Source: an uncultured Clostridia bacterium | GTDB lineage: Bacteria > Bacillota > Clostridia > Oscillospirales > Acutalibacteraceae | DNA length: 17,991 nt | Assembly: GCA_937884625.1 (NCBI GenBank) | Contig: CALGCE010000165.1 | Coordinates: 1 to 17,991 of the forward strand | Direction of reading: 5' to 3' | Shown: positions 1-7,491 of the stretch, piece after piece | Layout of the letters: each line of letters opens with the position of its first letter | Numbering within the stretch: position 1 is the stretch's first letter | Position numbers and translations under genes: made by a program | Notes under the pieces: generated by a model | Seen by the model: the letters and a program-made list of their open reading frames with translations, nothing else | Databases searched by the model: none | What the model was told of the DNA's origin: nothing

Positions 1-222
1 GCCGCATACGCAGGGGGAGTAAAAACGGTATTTATTCCAAAGGACAATGTCCCCGATATTGACGAGATAGACGATGCGGTAAAGAATAATTTAAGATTTA
101 TTCCCGTATCTTACGTTGACGAGATTATAAACACCGCCCTTGTAAACGACGGCGAAGAAAAAGCAGAAACAGAGTTTTGTAAGGTTATTGAGCAGACAGG
201 TAACCAAAGAATAAGTCAGTAA
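1..222 (+). CDS. lon: ATP-dependent protease Lon, C-terminal fragment
   Basis: Frame 1 is open from the first base to a TAA at 220-222 and encodes the last 73 residues of a protein; the rest lies outside the window. The fragment starts AAYAGGVKTVFIPKDN and continues with DIDEIDDAVKNNLRFIPVSYVDE. This matches the end of the Lon serine/lysine protease domain, in which a gly-rich A-x-x-x-G-x-K-x-x-x-x-P-x-x-N stretch follows the catalytic lysine and a V-x-x-x-D-E-[IV] helix closes the domain. Lon is a cytoplasmic AAA+ protease that degrades misfolded and regulatory proteins. The next gene is engB, the same lon-ysxC order as in Bacillus, which supports the call. The final 20 or so residues are poorly conserved in the family. 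The catalytic Ser and Lys are upstream of the window and cannot be checked. Confidence 0.9.
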   Translation, partial: AAYAGGVKTVFIPKDNVPDIDEIDDAVKNNLRFIPVSYVDEIINTALVNDGEEKAETEFCKVIEQTGNQRISQ

Positions 223-232
223 GGAAGATTTT

Positions 233-803
233 ATGAACTTTAATAATGCGTATTTTGAGGCGTCTTACGGCACACTCTCTCAACTGCCTGTATCCGATAT
301 GCCCGAAGTTTGTTTTTCGGGCAGGTCAAATGTAGGTAAGAGTTTTAAACAGGAAGTCATTAGCGAGAGTAAGCAGTACACCGGGGAAAACCGTTACGGT
401 AAACTTTTACCGACTTGACGGTATAAGGCTTGTAGACCTGCCGGGGTACGGATACGCAAAAGTCCCGTTTGCCGAAAAAAACAGATGGGCAGAACTTATG
501 GAGGGGGATTTTAAATCCGGACGTGATATTAAACTTGTTTTGCAACTGATAGATGCAAGGCATAAGGCAACCGATTTTGATATATCAATGTTACAGTTTT
601 TAAAGCAAAGCGGTATACCCTACAAAATAGTGCTCACAAAGTGCGATAAACTGAATAAAACCGAATTTCAGGACAGACTAGACGGCATTAGAGAAGAATT
701 GGGCGACCTTGCAGACGGCATTTCGGTTTTACCCTTTTCCGCACTTAAAGGTACGGGCGTAGAAAAGGTAAGAGAAGAAATAGAAAAAAGTGTATATTTT
801 TAG
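233..803 (+). pseudogene. engB: Ribosome-biogenesis GTPase EngB/YsxC, frameshifted by internal deletion
   Basis: EngB is a TRAFAC-class GTPase needed for late 50S subunit assembly. Translation starts at ATG 233, 10 nt after lon, behind an AAGGAAG ribosome site. It gives MNFNNAYFEASYGTL and an intact P-loop GRSNVGKS, then runs out of frame to a TGA at 416-418. From about base 340 the +1 frame carries the rest of the family: VLNRKSLARVSSTPGKT (G2), LVDLPGYGYAKVPF (G3), TKCD (G4) and SALKGTG (G5), ending at TAA 803. The family has about six residues (usually SLINxL) between GKS and LNRK. Here only part of one codon is present, which fits loss of 17 nt at about 341-345. Homology is otherwise complete and not eroded, so the lesion is recent, or an assembly or sequencing fault. 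The remaining open pieces are 233-418 and 498-803; the second lacks G1 to G3. Confidence 0.9.
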
Positions 804-856
804 TTGTTGTAAAAGTGTATAAATTATGTTAGTATATTTTTTGAGAGGTAATAGAT

Positions 857-1861
857 ATGAGCGAATGTGTAAGTGAAAAGAAAAAGGTTTTAAGTTGTAT
901 TCAGCCGAGCGGACTGCTGACACTCGGTAACTATTTGGGTGCACTTAAAAATTGGCTTTCTATGCAGGACGAATTTGACTGCACCTATGCGGTAGCAGAC
1001 CTACACGCAATTACCGTCCGTCAGGAGCCTGCAAAGTTCCGCTCACAGATATATTCTACCTGTGCGTTGCTTTTGGCTCTCGGTCTTGACCCTGATAAGT
1101 CAACCCTTTTTGTTCAGTCGCACATTCCCGAACACTCACAACTTTCGTGGCTTTTATCCTGCTATACGCAGTTTGGCGAACTCTCACGAATGACGCAGTT
1201 TAAAGAAAAATCACAAAAACACGCCGATAACGTAAATGTAGGACTTTTCTCCTATCCCGTTTTAATGGCGGCGGATATACTGCTTTATAAACCCGATTTC
1301 GTGCCTGTGGGTGCAGACCAGAAGCAACACCTTGAAATAGCAAGGGATATTGCCATGCGTTTTAACAGGGTATACGGCGACGTGTTTACAATACCCGAGC
1401 CGTACATACCGAAGATAGGGGCTAGGGTAATGTCACTGCAAGACCCCGATAAAAAGATGTCGAAATCGGACGAAAACGTAAACTCGTGGGTAGCAATACT
1501 TGATGACCGTGACAGCATTATAAGAAAATTCAAAAGAGCCGTTACCGACAGTGAGTCGGTAGTATGTGTATCGGAAGAAAAGAAAGGTGTAAGCAACCTT
1601 ATAGGTATTTACAGTGCGGTAACGGGCAAGAGTACAAATGAAATAGAAAAAGAGTTTGAGGGTAAAGGTTACGGCGAATTTAAACTTGCCGTAGGCGAGG
1701 CGGTAGCCGATGAGTTAGCCCCCATAAAGGAACGTTACGAAAAAATCATAACCGATAAGGGCGAAATAGAACGCATATTTGGTTTAGGCGACCAAAAAGC
1801 CGAAAGAATAGCAAGAAAGACCTATTTTAAGGCTATGAAAAAGGTCGGTTTTGTACTATGA
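857..1861 (+). CDS. trpS: Tryptophanyl-tRNA synthetase
   Basis: Class Ic aminoacyl-tRNA synthetase that charges tRNA-Trp with tryptophan in the cytoplasm. At 334 residues it is the normal bacterial length. The ATP-binding signature is degenerate HIGH, present as TLGN at residues 22-25 in the context IQPSGLLTLGNYLGA. The second signature is a perfect KMSKS at residues 200-204. Other family blocks visible are VADLHAITV, FVQSHIPEHSQLSWLL, GELSRMTQFKEKS and VGADQKQHLEIARDIA. The ATG at 857 follows GAGAGGT with 8 nt spacing. The 53-nt gap after engB contains no convincing terminator, so trpS may be read from the lon-engB transcript. It overlaps holB by 4 nt (ATGA), suggesting translational coupling. 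Confidence 0.97.
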   Translation: MSECVSEKKKVLSCIQPSGLLTLGNYLGALKNWLSMQDEFDCTYAVADLHAITVRQEPAKFRSQIYSTCALLLALGLDPDKSTLFVQSHIPEHSQLSWLLSCYTQFGELSRMTQFKEKSQKHADNVNVGLFSYPVLMAADILLYKPDFVPVGADQKQHLEIARDIAMRFNRVYGDVFTIPEPYIPKIGARVMSLQDPDKKMSKSDENVNSWVAILDDRDSIIRKFKRAVTDSESVVCVSEEKKGVSNLIGIYSAVTGKSTNEIEKEFEGKGYGEFKLAVGEAVADELAPIKERYEKIITDKGEIERIFGLGDQKAERIARKTYFKAMKKVGFVL

Positions 1862-2673
1862 GTTATCCTTTTTCAGATAACAAAGTCTTAAAAGACAAAA
1901 TAGAAAATATAATAACTAATAAGAGAATACCTCACGCCATACTTATAGAAAGCGACGGCAGTGAAGACGGATTTATTTTAGCAAAGTATATTGCAAAGTC
2001 GGCAGTATGCAGTGGGAATAAGAAACCCTGCGGTATATGTAATGACTGCCATTTGGCAGACGTAGGTACCCACCCCGATATATCGGTAACCGATTTAGAG
2101 GACTCAAAAAAGAATATATCGGTATCGCAAATACGGCAGTTGCGGTCAAACGCATTTGTAAAGGCACATTCGGCTCAAAATCGGGTATTTATCATAAAAA
2201 GGGCGGAAAAAATGAACGAACAGGCACAAAACGCCTTGTTAAAGGTACTCGAAGAACCGCCAAAAGGTGTAATATTTATACTTGTTACCCCCTCACGCAC
2301 TATGATGCTTGACACTATTGTTTCAAGATGTAATGTATTTTCGGTTTCGTCAGACACAAAATCAGACGACCAAAACAAAACGGCGGATATGGCAAGGGAG
2401 TATTTAAGGCTCTTATTTGACGGCAGTGAATATGAAATGTTAAAACTGTTATCAAAACTCGAAAAGGACAGAAATTTATCGGACGAATTTTTTTCTGCAC
2501 TTAAAGTGGAGTGCAAAGAAATGTTAAAGGTAAATCTTAACAACACCGTAAGAGCGAAAGCCCTTACAAATCTGTATGCAAATATAGAAAATTATCAAGA
2601 CAGACTGAAAACAAATGTTAATTTACCGTTGCTTTTTTGTACGGCAACGATAAAGGCAAGCAAGGAAAGGTGA
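1858..2673 (+). CDS. holB: DNA polymerase III subunit delta'
   Basis: Clamp-loader subunit (271 residues) that with delta and tau/gamma loads the beta clamp. Visible features are the zinc module C51-x6-C58-x2-C61-x2-C64, followed by THPDI. Next is the SVSQIRQL segment, a Walker-B-like region (VFIIKRAEKMNEQAQNALLK), then LEEPPKGVIFILVT and the SRC motif near residue 157. No Walker A GKT is present: where gamma/tau would have GxxGxGK, this protein reads ESDGSEDGFILAK. Delta' is the ATPase-inactive subunit, so this is expected. The start overlaps the trpS stop. It is followed 3 nt later by ricT, the same holB-yaaT order as in Bacillus. Confidence 0.93.
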   Translation: MSYPFSDNKVLKDKIENIITNKRIPHAILIESDGSEDGFILAKYIAKSAVCSGNKKPCGICNDCHLADVGTHPDISVTDLEDSKKNISVSQIRQLRSNAFVKAHSAQNRVFIIKRAEKMNEQAQNALLKVLEEPPKGVIFILVTPSRTMMLDTIVSRCNVFSVSSDTKSDDQNKTADMAREYLRLLFDGSEYEMLKLLSKLEKDRNLSDEFFSALKVECKEMLKVNLNNTVRAKALTNLYANIENYQDRLKTNVNLPLLFCTATIKASKER

Positions 2674-2676
2674 CTT

Positions 2677-3531
2677 ATGACTAGTGTCGTATCTGTAAAA
2701 TTCAAGGACACGGGCAGGGCATATTATTTTGACCCTAATGATAAAAAATACGATATAAACGACTGCGTAATAGCAGAAACTGCGTCGGGACTCTCCTTTG
2801 GAAAGGTATCCAAAGGCAACCACGAAGTAGACGACGAATCGGTAGTAAAGCCTCTTAAAAAGATACTCAGAAAAGCAGGAGAGAAAGATTTTAAAAGAGT
2901 AGAAGAAAACAAAGAAAAGGAAAAGCAGGCATTTAAAACCTGCATTGAAAAGATAGCGGAACAAGGACTTCAAATGAAACTTGTTGAAGTTCAGTACGCA
3001 TTTGACGGCAGTAAAATAACCTTTTTCTTTACGGCAGACGGCAGGGTTGATTTCAGAGAACTCGTAAAGATTTTGGCAGCCCAGTTTCATACGAGAATAG
3101 AACTTCGTCAGATAGGAATAAGGGACGAAGCAAGAATGCTCGGCGGAATAGGTATTTGCGGTGAGGTCTACTGTTGCAAGAGGTTTTTGGACGATTTTCA
3201 GTCAGTTTCGATAAAGATGGCAAAGGAACAGGGACTCTCTCTTAATCCGACTAAAATTTCAGGCAGTTGCGGAAGACTTATGTGTTGTTTAAAGTATGAG
3301 CAAAACTCTTACGACGACCTTATTAAGATAACACCTCCCGTAGGCTCTACCGTAAAGACACCTAACGGCACAGGCACCGTAATAGACGCAAACCTTATAA
3401 CGGGAAACCTGATAATAAAACCAAAAGACGATGAAACGGTGCCGTATAAAATGCACAGAAGTACCGTTAAAGTACTCTCCCGTTCTAAAAAGGAACACGT
3501 AACAGAAGAATTTGAAAATACAGAAGAATAA
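2677..3531 (+). CDS. ricT: PSP1-domain regulator RicT (YaaT)
   Basis: A 284-residue cytoplasmic protein of the PSP1/RicT family. In Bacillus RicT forms the RicA-RicF-RicT (Y) complex, which binds Fe-S clusters, stimulates RNase Y-dependent mRNA maturation, and promotes sporulation and competence. The N-terminus (VSVKFKDTGRAYYFDP) and the central block GGIGICGEVYCCKRF ... GSCGRLMCCLKYE match the family, including the paired CxxxxCC motifs that carry Fe-S ligands. It is followed by a beta-rich tail (TPNGTGTVIDANLITG). A charged Lys/Glu-rich stretch lies near residues 70-95. It starts 3 nt after holB, with AAGGAAAGG upstream. RNase Y, a known functional partner, is encoded at the far end of this window (16880). 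Confidence 0.92.
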   Translation: MTSVVSVKFKDTGRAYYFDPNDKKYDINDCVIAETASGLSFGKVSKGNHEVDDESVVKPLKKILRKAGEKDFKRVEENKEKEKQAFKTCIEKIAEQGLQMKLVEVQYAFDGSKITFFFTADGRVDFRELVKILAAQFHTRIELRQIGIRDEARMLGGIGICGEVYCCKRFLDDFQSVSIKMAKEQGLSLNPTKISGSCGRLMCCLKYEQNSYDDLIKITPPVGSTVKTPNGTGTVIDANLITGNLIIKPKDDETVPYKMHRSTVKVLSRSKKEHVTEEFENTEE

Positions 3532-3545
3532 AACAAATATTTCTA

Positions 3546-3574
3546 TTGCAATTTTTGTCGAATGTTGTTACAAT
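3546..3574 (+). promoter_or_regulatory. Predicted SigA promoter of the ferredoxin gene
   Basis: A -35 TTGCAA (3546-3551) and a -10 TACAAT (3569-3574) are separated by exactly 17 nt. The start codon is about 40 nt downstream, with its own strong ribosome site, so this looks like the gene's own promoter after ricT. Confidence 0.6.
3553..3562 (+). promoter_or_regulatory. Spo0A-box-like site inside the ferredoxin promoter
   Basis: TTTTGTCGAA matches the Spo0A box, whose core heptamer is TGNCGAA (here 3556-3562). It sits in the spacer between the predicted -35 and -10, a position that would block RNA polymerase. Spo0A itself is not encoded in the window. The role is inferred from the match and from the presence of sporulation genes. 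Confidence 0.4.
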
Positions 3575-3613
3575 AGGAATTGTAAAATTACTCTGTTATG
3601 GAGGTGTATTTAA

Positions 3614-3784
3614 GTGGCTTTTAAAATTTCTGATGAATGTATCAGTTGCGGAGCATGTGCGGCAGGTTGTCCGTGCGATGCTATTGCAGAGGGAAGTGCT
3701 CATTTTGAAATCGACCCCGAGAAGTGTTGCAGTTGCGGAGCATGTGCAGCAGGTTGTCCGGTAGAGGCAATCTCCGAGGACTAA
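3614..3784 (+). CDS. 2[4Fe-4S] ferredoxin, clostridial type
   Basis: A 56-residue electron carrier with a GTG start. GGAGGTG (3600-3606) lies 7 nt before GTG 3614, and TAA is at 3782-3784. Two C-x2-C-x2-C-x3-C-P cluster motifs are visible: CISCGACAAGCP and CCSCGACAAGCP. This is the normal arrangement of small clostridial ferredoxins, where each cluster takes three Cys from one motif and the fourth from the other. The two halves are nearly identical at DNA level (29 of 30 nt at 3644-3673 and 3731-3760). There are two additional Cys beside the motifs (CPCDAI and KCCSC). Low-potential ferredoxin is the natural partner of the NfnAB enzyme encoded convergently next door, which is suggestive but not proof of a link. 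The gene is monocistronic, between a predicted promoter and a strong terminator. Confidence 0.93.
   Translation: MAFKISDECISCGACAAGCPCDAIAEGSAHFEIDPEKCCSCGACAAGCPVEAISED
3644..3760 (+). repeat. Internal 30-nt near-perfect direct repeat in the ferredoxin gene
   Basis: 3644-3673 and 3731-3760 agree at 29 of 30 positions, offset 87 nt (29 codons). They encode the two cluster motifs SCGACAAGCP. The two-fold repeat of clostridial ferredoxin is ancient, so this degree of DNA identity points to recent gene conversion or slippage rather than to the original duplication. Confidence 0.85.
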
Positions 3785-3802
3785 TGATTTTTACTTAATT
3801 TA

Positions 3803-3841
3803 AAAAGGCTGTGATGAAACCATAATTCATCACAGCCTTTT
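3803..3841. terminator. Bidirectional Rho-independent terminator
   Basis: A perfect 16-bp stem (3803-3818 with 3826-3841) with a 7-nt loop; the AAAA at its base becomes TTTT on either strand. It lies between the ferredoxin gene and the convergent nfnB gene and can end both transcripts. Confidence 0.9.
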
Positions 3842-3857
3842 GTTATTGGTATAATAT

Positions 3858-3885
3858 GTACGGAACGAGCAAGCCCGTTCCGTAC
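3858..3885. repeat. Intergenic palindromic unit
   Basis: A perfect 10-bp inverted repeat, GTACGGAACG ... CGTTCCGTAC, with an 8-nt loop and no T-run. It lies just past the terminator and before the nfnB stop. It has the same design as the unit at 11721-11750: a TGTA edge, a GC-rich stem, an 8-nt loop and a TACG edge. Confidence 0.6.
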
Positions 3886-3904
3886 GGGATAATAATATAA
3901 AGTT

Positions 3905-5290
3905 TTAATTTTTTGAAAGTTTTTCGTCTATTGCTTTTGCCGCACTTTTACCTGCTCCCATAGCAAGTATTACGGTGGCGGCACCCGTTACGGCATCTCC
4001 GCCTGCAAAAACACTGTCTTTTGTGGTCTGCATATTTTCGTCAACAATAAGACAACCTCTTTTATTTGTCTGGATATCCTTTGCAGTATTTCTTATTAGC
4101 GGATTAGGAGATGTGCCAAGTGCCATTATTACGGTGTCAACACTTAGTGTAAACTCGGAATTTTCTATTTCTATCGGTCGTCTTCTGCCCGAAGCGTCAG
4201 GCTCACCAAGTTCCATTCTTACACACTCTATACCGACAACCCTGCTGTTTTCATCGGATATTACCCTCTTTGGATTGCAAAGCAGTTTAAACTCAATTTG
4301 CTCTTCCTTTGCGTGGTGTATTTCCTCTGCTCTTGCAGGCATTTCTTCTTCGCTTCGGCGGTAGATAATATATACATTTTCAGCACCCAATCGTTTTGCA
4401 CTTCGTGCGGCATCCATAGCAACATTGCCTCCGCCTACTACCGCTACGGAATTTGAGCGTTTTATCGGCGTATCGTAACCGTCCTTATATGCTTTCATAA
4501 GGTTTATCCTTGTAAGATACTCATTTGCCGAATAAACACCTACGCTATCCTCTCCGTCTATGCCCATAAACATCGGAAGTCCTGCCCCTGAGCCTATAAA
4601 TACGGCACTGTAACCCATATCCATAATCTCATCAATTGTCAGAACTTTACCGATTACCATATCGGTCATAATATTGACGCCTAAAAGTTTTAGGGCGTCG
4701 ATTTCGCTTTTTACTATATCCTTTGGCAGACGAAACTCAGGTATACCGTAGACAAGTACACCGCCTGCAGTGTGAAAAGCCTCAAATATAGTTACATCAT
4801 AGCCTTTTTTTGCAAGGTCGCCTGCACACGAAAGTCCCGACGGTCCTGAACCTATAACGGCTACCTTTTTACCGTTTTTCCTTATATCAGGTGTTTTACG
4901 CTCACAGTTTTCTCTATAATAGTCGGCAACAAAGCGTTCAAGTCTGCCTATTCCTACGCTTTCGCCCTTTATTCCTCTTACACACTTACCCTCGCACTGC
5001 TTATCCTGCGGACACACCCTACCGCAAACGGCAGGAAGTGAGTTCGTTTCGTTAATAACCTCATAAGCACCCTCAAAGTCACCATCTGCAACCTTTGCTA
5101 TAAAATCGGGTATCTTTACATTTACAGGACACCCTGAAACACAGGGTCTATTCTTACAGTTAAGGCATCTTTTAGCCTCGCTTACCGCCATTTCGGGCGT
5201 ATATCCCAATGCGACCTCATTGAAATTTTTATTTCTTACGGTCGGCTCTTGTACGGGCATTTCGGTTTTTTTAGGTGACATATCAGCCAT
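3905..5290 (-). CDS. nfnB: NADH-dependent ferredoxin:NADP+ oxidoreductase, large subunit NfnB
   Basis: A 461-residue GltD-like flavoprotein. Together with NfnA it forms the soluble transhydrogenase that couples reduced ferredoxin plus NADH to make NADPH by flavin-based electron bifurcation. The N-terminal Fe-S region has C42-x2-C45-x4-C50-x3-C54-P, then CGRVCPQDKQCEGKC, the ligands for two [4Fe-4S] clusters. Next comes an FAD Rossmann fold (GSGPSGLSCAGDLAKKG), an NADP(H)-binding fold (VVGGGNVAMDAARSAKRLG with YRRSEEEMPA) and a C-terminal FAD block (GGDAVTGAATVILAMGAGKSAA). The ATG at 5290 is chosen over the one at 5332: GGGGG lies 9 nt upstream and the length fits the family. It overlaps nfnA by 8 nt. 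By sequence alone it could be called glutamate synthase small chain, but the adjacent NfnA and the absence of a large chain favour Nfn. Confidence 0.88.
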   Translation of the reverse strand: MADMSPKKTEMPVQEPTVRNKNFNEVALGYTPEMAVSEAKRCLNCKNRPCVSGCPVNVKIPDFIAKVADGDFEGAYEVINETNSLPAVCGRVCPQDKQCEGKCVRGIKGESVGIGRLERFVADYYRENCERKTPDIRKNGKKVAVIGSGPSGLSCAGDLAKKGYDVTIFEAFHTAGGVLVYGIPEFRLPKDIVKSEIDALKLLGVNIMTDMVIGKVLTIDEIMDMGYSAVFIGSGAGLPMFMGIDGEDSVGVYSANEYLTRINLMKAYKDGYDTPIKRSNSVAVVGGGNVAMDAARSAKRLGAENVYIIYRRSEEEMPARAEEIHHAKEEQIEFKLLCNPKRVISDENSRVVGIECVRMELGEPDASGRRRPIEIENSEFTLSVDTVIMALGTSPNPLIRNTAKDIQTNKRGCLIVDENMQTTKDSVFAGGDAVTGAATVILAMGAGKSAAKAIDEKLSKN

Positions 5291-6110
5291 TTGTTTTGTC
5301 CCCCATTCTGCAAATATGTGCTTCTTCCTCACGGTAAAAGCCGTTTCTTTTCATAAGGGAGTCAAAATCCACTTCGTGGCCGTCAAAATCAGGACCGTCT
5401 ACACAGGCAAACTTTGTCTTACCGCCGACAGTTACCCTGCAACCTCCACACATACCCGTACCGTCAATCATAATCGGGTTAAGGCTTACTATCGTTTTAA
5501 CGCCGTACTCCTTTGTAAGAAGTGATACGAATTTCATCATAGGTACGGGACCTATCGCTATTACAAGGTCATAAATGTCACTTTCCAAAAGGCGTTTGAG
5601 TACATCTGTAACAAAACCCTTTTGTCCGTAAGTGCCGTCATCGGTAGTAATATATAGGTTATCGCTTACCGCTTTCATTTCATCTTCAAGAATTACAATA
5701 TCCTTACTTCTGAAACCTGCAATAACTTCGGTTTCAACACCCATATTATGCAGTGTTTTTGCCTGTGGATAGGCAATAGCACAACCAACACCTCCGCCTA
5801 TTACAATCGCCTTTTTAGGTGTTCCGAACTCGGTCGGTTTGCCCAAAGGTCCTGCAAGGTTTAAAATAAAATCTCCCTCGTTTAATTTCACAAGGCGTTT
5901 TGTAGTATAGCCTACCGCCTGAACTATTATTGTTACGGTGCCGTTTTCACTGTCAAAATCAGCAACCGTAAGCGGTATGCGTTCTCCGTTTTCGTCTATC
6001 CTCAAAATTATAAACTGCCCTGCTTTAACCTTTCGCGCTATAAACGGCGCTTCTATTTTTAAAAGCGTTACTGTTTCGTTTAACTGTCTTTTTTCTACTA
6101 TTTTATATAT
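5283..6110 (-). CDS. nfnA: NADH-dependent ferredoxin:NADP+ oxidoreductase, small subunit NfnA
   Basis: A ferredoxin-reductase-fold subunit holding FAD and a [2Fe-2S] cluster and binding NADH. The flavin barrel includes [10 protein letters not shown]; the nucleotide fold has [20 protein letters not shown]; the C-terminus carries MCGGCR ... [16 protein letters not shown], the cluster signature shared with PyrK and sulfide dehydrogenase beta. The start is odd. The residue that aligns with the family's initial Met ([14 protein letters not shown]) is encoded by ATA at 6110-6108, with AGAGG 9 nt upstream (6124-6120), and no ATG, GTG or TTG lies near it. From ATA the product has 275 residues, the family length. 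The nearest upstream ATG (6239) would add 43 residues encoded entirely inside metK. The gene overlaps the metK stop by 8 nt and overlaps nfnB downstream. Confidence 0.85.
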   Translation of the reverse strand: MYKIVEKRQLNETVTLLKIEAPFIARKVKAGQFIILRIDENGERIPLTVADFDSENGTVTIIVQAVGYTTKRLVKLNEGDFILNLAGPLGKPTEFGTPKKAIVIGGGVGCAIAYPQAKTLHNMGVETEVIAGFRSKDIVILEDEMKAVSDNLYITTDDGTYGQKGFVTDVLKRLLESDIYDLVIAIGPVPMMKFVSLLTKEYGVKTIVSLNPIMIDGTGMCGGCRVTVGGKTKFACVDGPDFDGHEVDFDSLMKRNGFYREEEAHICRMGDKTNG

Positions 6111-7290
6111 TTTTAATCGCCTCTTTAAGTTGTTCGGTTTTATCGGTCTTTTCCCAATAAAAATCACTGTCCGCTCTTCCCATATGACCGTAATTACAGG
6201 TCTTACGGTAGATAGGTCTGCGTAGATTAAGTTTATCAATAATAGCCGCAGGTCTTAAATCAAACACCTTATTTACGGCATCTGCAATAATATCGTCAGC
6301 AACCGTTCCCGTACCGAATGTATCTACCATAACCGATACAGGTTTTGCAACGCCTATTGCATAGGCAAGTTGTACCTCGCATTTTTTGGCAAGGTGTGAC
6401 GCTACTATATTTTTTGCAACGTATCTTGCGGCATAAGCGGCACTGCGGTCAACCTTTGTTGGGTCTTTACCCGAAAACGCACCGCCTCCGTGACGTGCCA
6501 TACCGCCGTAGGTATCGACTATTATCTTTCTTCCCGTAAGTCCCGTATCTCCCTGCGGTCCGCCTATTACAAATCTTCCCGTGGGATTTATGTAAACCTT
6601 GGTGTTATCGTCAAGAAGTTCTGACGGTATTACAGGTTTTATAACCTTATTTAAAATATCCTCTCTTAAAGTTTCAAGTGAAACGTCGGGCGAGTGCTGA
6701 CTTGATACCACTACCGCATCTACCCTTTGCGGTACACCGTCATTATATTCTACCGTAACCTGAGTTTTTCCGTCAGGTCTTAAATAATCAATTTCTCCTG
6801 ATTTTCTAACCTGTGTCAGTTTAAAAGAGAGTTTATGTGCAAGAGAAATAGGCAGCGGCATAAGTTCGGGCGTTTCGTCACAGGCATAACCGAACATCAT
6901 ACCCTGGTCACCTGCACCGTGAAGATTGTAGACGTCGTCCTCGCCGTCCTTATATTCGAGCGATTTATCAACGCCCAACGCAATATCGGGCGACTGCTTG
7001 TCTATCGAAGTTGTAACCGAACAGGTATTACCGTCAAAACCCGACGAAGGACCGTCATATCCTATATCACAAAGCACGTCCCTTACAATCTGCGGTATAT
7101 CGGCGTAGCAACTCGTGGTAATCTCACCCATTACGGTTACCGAACCCGTAGTACAAAAGGTCTCACAGGCAACACGTGCGTTTTTGTCCTGCGAAATTAT
7201 ATAGTCGAGTATAGCGTCGGAAATCTGGTCGCACACCTTATCGGGGTGTCCCTCGGTAACAGATTCTGATGTAAACAACATTTTAGACAT
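6103..7290 (-). CDS. metK: S-adenosylmethionine synthetase
   Basis: A 395-residue methionine adenosyltransferase that makes S-adenosylmethionine from methionine and ATP. Family signatures are present throughout: [18 protein letters not shown] at the N-terminus (the ATP-binding His15-Pro-Asp17), the hexapeptide GAGDQG followed by MMFGYA, and the phosphate-binding loop [19 protein letters not shown]. The C-terminal part includes [18 protein letters not shown]. It is preceded by a SAM-I riboswitch and attenuator, the classical feedback control of this gene in Firmicutes. GGGAG (7306-7302) lies 11 nt before the ATG, directly after the terminator U-tract. Its 3' end overlaps nfnA, so the riboswitch probably also governs nfnAB. 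Confidence 0.98.
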   Translation of the reverse strand: MSKMLFTSESVTEGHPDKVCDQISDAILDYIISQDKNARVACETFCTTGSVTVMGEITTSCYADIPQIVRDVLCDIGYDGPSSGFDGNTCSVTTSIDKQSPDIALGVDKSLEYKDGEDDVYNLHGAGDQGMMFGYACDETPELMPLPISLAHKLSFKLTQVRKSGEIDYLRPDGKTQVTVEYNDGVPQRVDAVVVSSQHSPDVSLETLREDILNKVIKPVIPSELLDDNTKVYINPTGRFVIGGPQGDTGLTGRKIIVDTYGGMARHGGGAFSGKDPTKVDRSAAYAARYVAKNIVASHLAKKCEVQLAYAIGVAKPVSVMVDTFGTGTVADDIIADAVNKVFDLRPAAIIDKLNLRRPIYRKTCNYGHMGRADSDFYWEKTDKTEQLKEAIKNI

Positions 7291-7313
7291 CTTTCATTCA
7301 TCTCCCAAAAAAT

Positions 7314-7339
7314 AAACCCTCCTTTGAAAGGAAGGCTTT
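7314..7339 (-). terminator. Attenuator of the metK SAM riboswitch
   Basis: On the minus strand an imperfect hairpin (7339-7314, one mismatch and one bulge) with a CCTTT/AAAGG core is followed by six T (7312-7307). It sits between the aptamer and the metK ribosome site, as expected for SAM-induced transcription termination. Confidence 0.75.
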
Positions 7340-7345
7340 ATAAAA

Positions 7346-7440
7346 CCTCATCTTTCGGATTATCCGCAGGATTTAGCACCTTGTATAAAACAGGTTGCCG
7401 GACATCACAGGGCCTGTCCCCTCCGTCACTCTTGATAAGG
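7346..7440 (-). promoter_or_regulatory. SAM-I (S-box) riboswitch aptamer
   Basis: Read on the minus strand, the conserved S-box blocks appear in order: CCTTATCAAGAG, GGAGGGGACAGGCCCTGTGA, CCGGCAACCTG, AAGGTGCTAAATCCTGC and GAAAGATGAGG. The outer P1 helix pairs CCTTATC (7440-7434) with GATGAGG (7352-7346), seven pairs with one G-U. The kink-turn and the SAM-pocket sequences match the family. It controls metK and, through overlapping genes, probably nfnAB. Confidence 0.95.
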
Positions 7441-7463
7441 AACCTTATTAAATTACAAATAAT

Positions 7464-7491
7464 ATTTTAACACATATTATACATTTGTCAA
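7464..7491 (-). promoter_or_regulatory. Predicted SigA promoter of metK-nfnAB
   Basis: A perfect -35 TTGACA (7491-7486, overlapping the ribU stop codon) and a -10 TAAAAT (7469-7464) have a 16-nt spacer. The start site would fall about 15-20 nt before the aptamer. Confidence 0.7.

Noticed and set aside
2623..3090. 155-codon minus-strand open frame opposite ricT
   Set aside because: It is a shadow of the clear ricT gene: Phe/Tyr-rich translation of the antisense strand, with no ribosome site or family resemblance.
3546..3764. 72-codon open frame over the ferredoxin gene
   Set aside because: It is out of frame with the Cys-rich ferredoxin, has no ribosome site at its ATG and starts inside the promoter.
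6111..6239. N-terminal extension of nfnA to ATG 6239
   Set aside because: It lies wholly inside the conserved C-terminal coding sequence of metK in another frame and would make the protein 43 residues longer than its family.
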